DNA of 64,000 nt from Granulicella sp. L46 (GTDB lineage: Bacteria > Acidobacteriota > Terriglobia > Terriglobales > Acidobacteriaceae). Both the position numbers and the translations under genes were made by a program. Positions 62,206 to 64,000 of the stretch are shown here, piece after piece; the first letter of the stretch is position 1, and the number at the start of each line of letters is the position of its first letter. The notes beneath the pieces were generated by a model. It was not told the origin of the DNA. It did not search any database and was given only the letters and a program-made list of their open reading frames with translations. Where the stretch lies: the NCBI RefSeq assembly GCF_009765785.1, contig NZ_LMUT01000012.1, positions 1,181,239-1,245,238 on the forward strand, in the 5' to 3' direction.

Positions 62206-64000
62206 ACTGCCGAATCACATGCGTTGAATATTCTGCACTTAGAATCCCGTGATGCAACCGATCGCAATAAAGGCGCCTTACAGCCTTCGACAAAGTTCAG
62301 TGTACAAACTGCCAGCGGGCACTGGAGCGTCTCTTCTCGCTCGCACAGTTTGACAAATGTTATATCCCGGTTAAATGGCCAATCGATTTTGCTAAATTCT
62401 GAAAGGAAAAACTCGACATTCCATAAGACCATCGATCTGCTAGAAGTCACCGCCGAATTCGCAATTGTGAATGACAAATGGGTGCTGGTGTCTTTCCGAG
62501 CCCTAAATCCTACGTCGTCTGAAGTGCACATAAATTCCTTTGAACCTCTGGTGACCCAATGTGACGGAATCCTCCGTGGCTCTGCCGCGGAAGATCTACG
62601 CATCATGTGGGAGAGCGCCACATACGAGGTCGGCAGGGCAAGAGATCATGAAAGTCACTACTACGCCGTGGTCTATTCTGATAAAGAGAGATCCGGCTCT
62701 GCGTGGACGTTTACGTACCGTCCCCCGCAATTATGGACGTCCATGATTAGCAAGCGTGGCCAGGAGCTCACTGCATTCGTAAACTTACGGGGGAGATCTC
62801 TTCCCGTCGATCCCGGCGAGACCATTACTTTCGATCCGATCCTGTTGAGTGCGGAATTTGGCGCCATGGAAGGGTGGCAGGCAATCGGTCGAATGTACAG
62901 GCCGACCGTACCTTCTTCCGAGGCGGTTATGAATTCTGGATTCAATAGTTGGGACTACTTTCGAGGGGAAATCTCTTCGAAGGATCTGGCACCGGTATTG
63001 AGTTCTCTGCACACTTTTAACAAAGAATATCCGAGGAAGCTTCGATACTTTACGCTAGACGATGGATGGTTTCCGCAACGCGGCAGCTGGGAGTTTGATC
63101 GAAAGAAATTTCCGGAGGGCGAGAACGGATGGGCCGCGGTTGTAAACCGTGCCGGGATGGAGCCCGGGGTGTGGATATCGCCATTCTGGTCCAACAAAGA
63201 CATCATAGATACCTACGAGATGACCGTGCAGGAGGAGGTACCCGATAACGTCATTCGTTACCGCGTAGATCCGAGCGATCCGAACGTAAGCCGATACGTT
63301 ATTCAGCGCTTCCATGAATTGCGTCAGTCAGGGTACAAATTTTTCAAGATTGATTTTCTGGCGCTCGCTTACACGGACCGGCCCTATGCATACTCAAAGT
63401 TTGCTCCCGAGCGCGTGATTCGAGAATTTTTGCAACAGATCCGGCAGGCAATTGGAACGGATGCATTCTTGCTGGGGTGCAGTACAGTCATCGCTCCGTG
63501 TTCCGGAATATGTGACGGCGCCAGGATCATGGCCGACATCACGGAAAACTGGAGTGTCGCAAAAGATATCTATGTGAGAGTCGCCTACAGGTACTGGATG
63601 AATGGCAATTTATTCATTACAGACCCTGACTTCTTCGTTGGAAGAGGGCCCGACACGCTCAGAGAAGGCGCGTCGCCAGGGTACGCATTGGAGACGGGCG
63701 ACAGAAAATATGAAGGGTTCAGCTTCACAAAAGCGAAGACGTGGGCAACGATGTCATTCGCTTTGGGTGGCCTTGTCAACTGGGCAGACCGGCCTGACGG
63801 GGTGAAGGCAGAAATATGGAATTTAGTTGCGACACTTGCTGACTTGGGACCAGGCAAGCCAGGCGTGCCATTGGATCTTATGGACACAGAGCAGCCGACC
63901 AAATGGCTGAGGAACTCTAACGGCAACACATATATCATCCTCATCAATACGGCTGATTCGCCAATCTCAATCACTCTGACCACGACAGAAGCCACTCAAC
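62143..64000 (+). CDS. Tat-exported GH36-like alpha-galactosidase-type enzyme (3' end outside window)
   Basis: An open frame from ATG 62143 (GGAGA upstream) runs past the window edge, at least 619 residues. It has a complete Tat leader (MKRRDFLKAAAATGAAAALG, then PTAESHA), a beta-sandwich N-domain (FSVQTASGHWSVSSRSHSLT), and a clan GH-D barrel: FNSWDYFRGEISSKDL, LRYFTLDDGWFPQRGSWEFD, PGVWISPFWSN, nucleophile-type Asp404 in GYKFFKIDFLALAYTDRP, and acid/base-type Asp465 in CDGARIMADITENWSVAK. FALGGLVNWADRPDG follows. GH36/GH27 enzymes release alpha-galactose or related alpha-linked sugars. The leader and promoter belong to duplication copy B and fit this protein naturally. Confidence 0.87.
   Translation, partial: MKRRDFLKAAAATGAAAALGPTAESHALNILHLESRDATDRNKGALQPSTKFSVQTASGHWSVSSRSHSLTNVISRLNGQSILLNSERKNSTFHKTIDLLEVTAEFAIVNDKWVLVSFRALNPTSSEVHINSFEPLVTQCDGILRGSAAEDLRIMWESATYEVGRARDHESHYYAVVYSDKERSGSAWTFTYRPPQLWTSMISKRGQELTAFVNLRGRSLPVDPGETITFDPILLSAEFGAMEGWQAIGRMYRPTVPSSEAVMNSGFNSWDYFRGEISSKDLAPVLSSLHTFNKEYPRKLRYFTLDDGWFPQRGSWEFDRKKFPEGENGWAAVVNRAGMEPGVWISPFWSNKDIIDTYEMTVQEEVPDNVIRYRVDPSDPNVSRYVIQRFHELRQSGYKFFKIDFLALAYTDRPYAYSKFAPERVIREFLQQIRQAIGTDAFLLGCSTVIAPCSGICDGARIMADITENWSVAKDIYVRVAYRYWMNGNLFITDPDFFVGRGPDTLREGASPGYALETGDRKYEGFSFTKAKTWATMSFALGGLVNWADRPDGVKAEIWNLVATLADLGPGKPGVPLDLMDTEQPTKWLRNSNGNTYIILINTADSPISITLTTTEATQ

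Noticed and set aside
25386-64000. A SusC/SusD-type uptake pair
   Set aside because: The single receptor has an Oar-like layout and no SusD-like lipoprotein is found beside it or elsewhere in the window.

Overview
The window reads as one chromosome segment of an acidobacterium, most likely class Terriglobia (Edaphobacter/Granulicella/Terriglobus-like). This is inferred from an Oar-type TonB-dependent receptor with an N-terminal carboxypeptidase-regulatory domain, from many Sec- and Tat-exported glycoside hydrolases, and from the mix of small stress proteins. No ribosomal or other marker gene is present to prove it.

Positions 1-25100 hold short, mostly unrelated transcription units. First come an Lrp/AsnC regulator cut by the window edge, a divergent cysteine hydrolase, a frameshifted PhzF-family gene and a membrane PAS histidine kinase. 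Next is a decayed patch (4.2-6.5 kb) with a relic of a sigma-54 activator. A stress region follows: BON protein, general-stress protein, a frameshifted and truncated Gfo/Idh/MocA gene, a Tat-exported SDR, manganese catalase and a divergent NRAMP-type transporter. Inside it lies a tight four-gene operon on the minus strand (PIG-L deacetylase, methyltransferase, glycosyltransferase, acyl-CoA dehydrogenase-like) whose product is unknown. Then come a UvrA-like ABC ATPase, a HAD hydrolase, DUF1810 and DUF72 genes. A gene-poor stretch (20.5-22.45 kb) carries a tRNA-Ala 3' fragment, a perfect inverted repeat and iterated short repeats, which look like a worn integration site. A tandem-repeat secreted protein and a divergent MocR regulator close this half.

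Positions 25386-64000 are a polysaccharide-utilisation region centred on L-rhamnose. A GH63-like enzyme and an IclR-type-HTH/periplasmic-binding-protein fusion regulator lie at its left edge. Then follow GH78, GH106, GH30, a GH71/99-like secreted protein, a secreted protein of unknown family built from two repeats, L-rhamnose mutarotase, a second GH78, GH43, a 1297-residue two-enzyme fusion, the TonB-dependent receptor, GH3 with a PA14 insert, GH43-CBM6, GH2 and a GH36-like enzyme that runs off the end. Extracellular and periplasmic enzymes would strip rhamnosyl, arabinosyl/xylosyl, galactosyl and glucosyl groups. The receptor would import oligosaccharides, and the mutarotase would feed released L-rhamnose into catabolism. 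No pectate lyase, GH28, GH105 or SusD was seen, so a rhamnose-decorated gum, arabinogalactan or bacterial exopolysaccharide seems more likely than homogalacturonan.

The most notable observations are these. A ~525-bp segment is duplicated across the GH2 gene and has placed a second, Tat-type leader in front of the enzyme's own signal peptide. A shared W-N-E / S-x-D-I-E-P module links two putative glycosidases of the locus. The protein at 38478-40448 consists of two homologous halves of unrecognised family.
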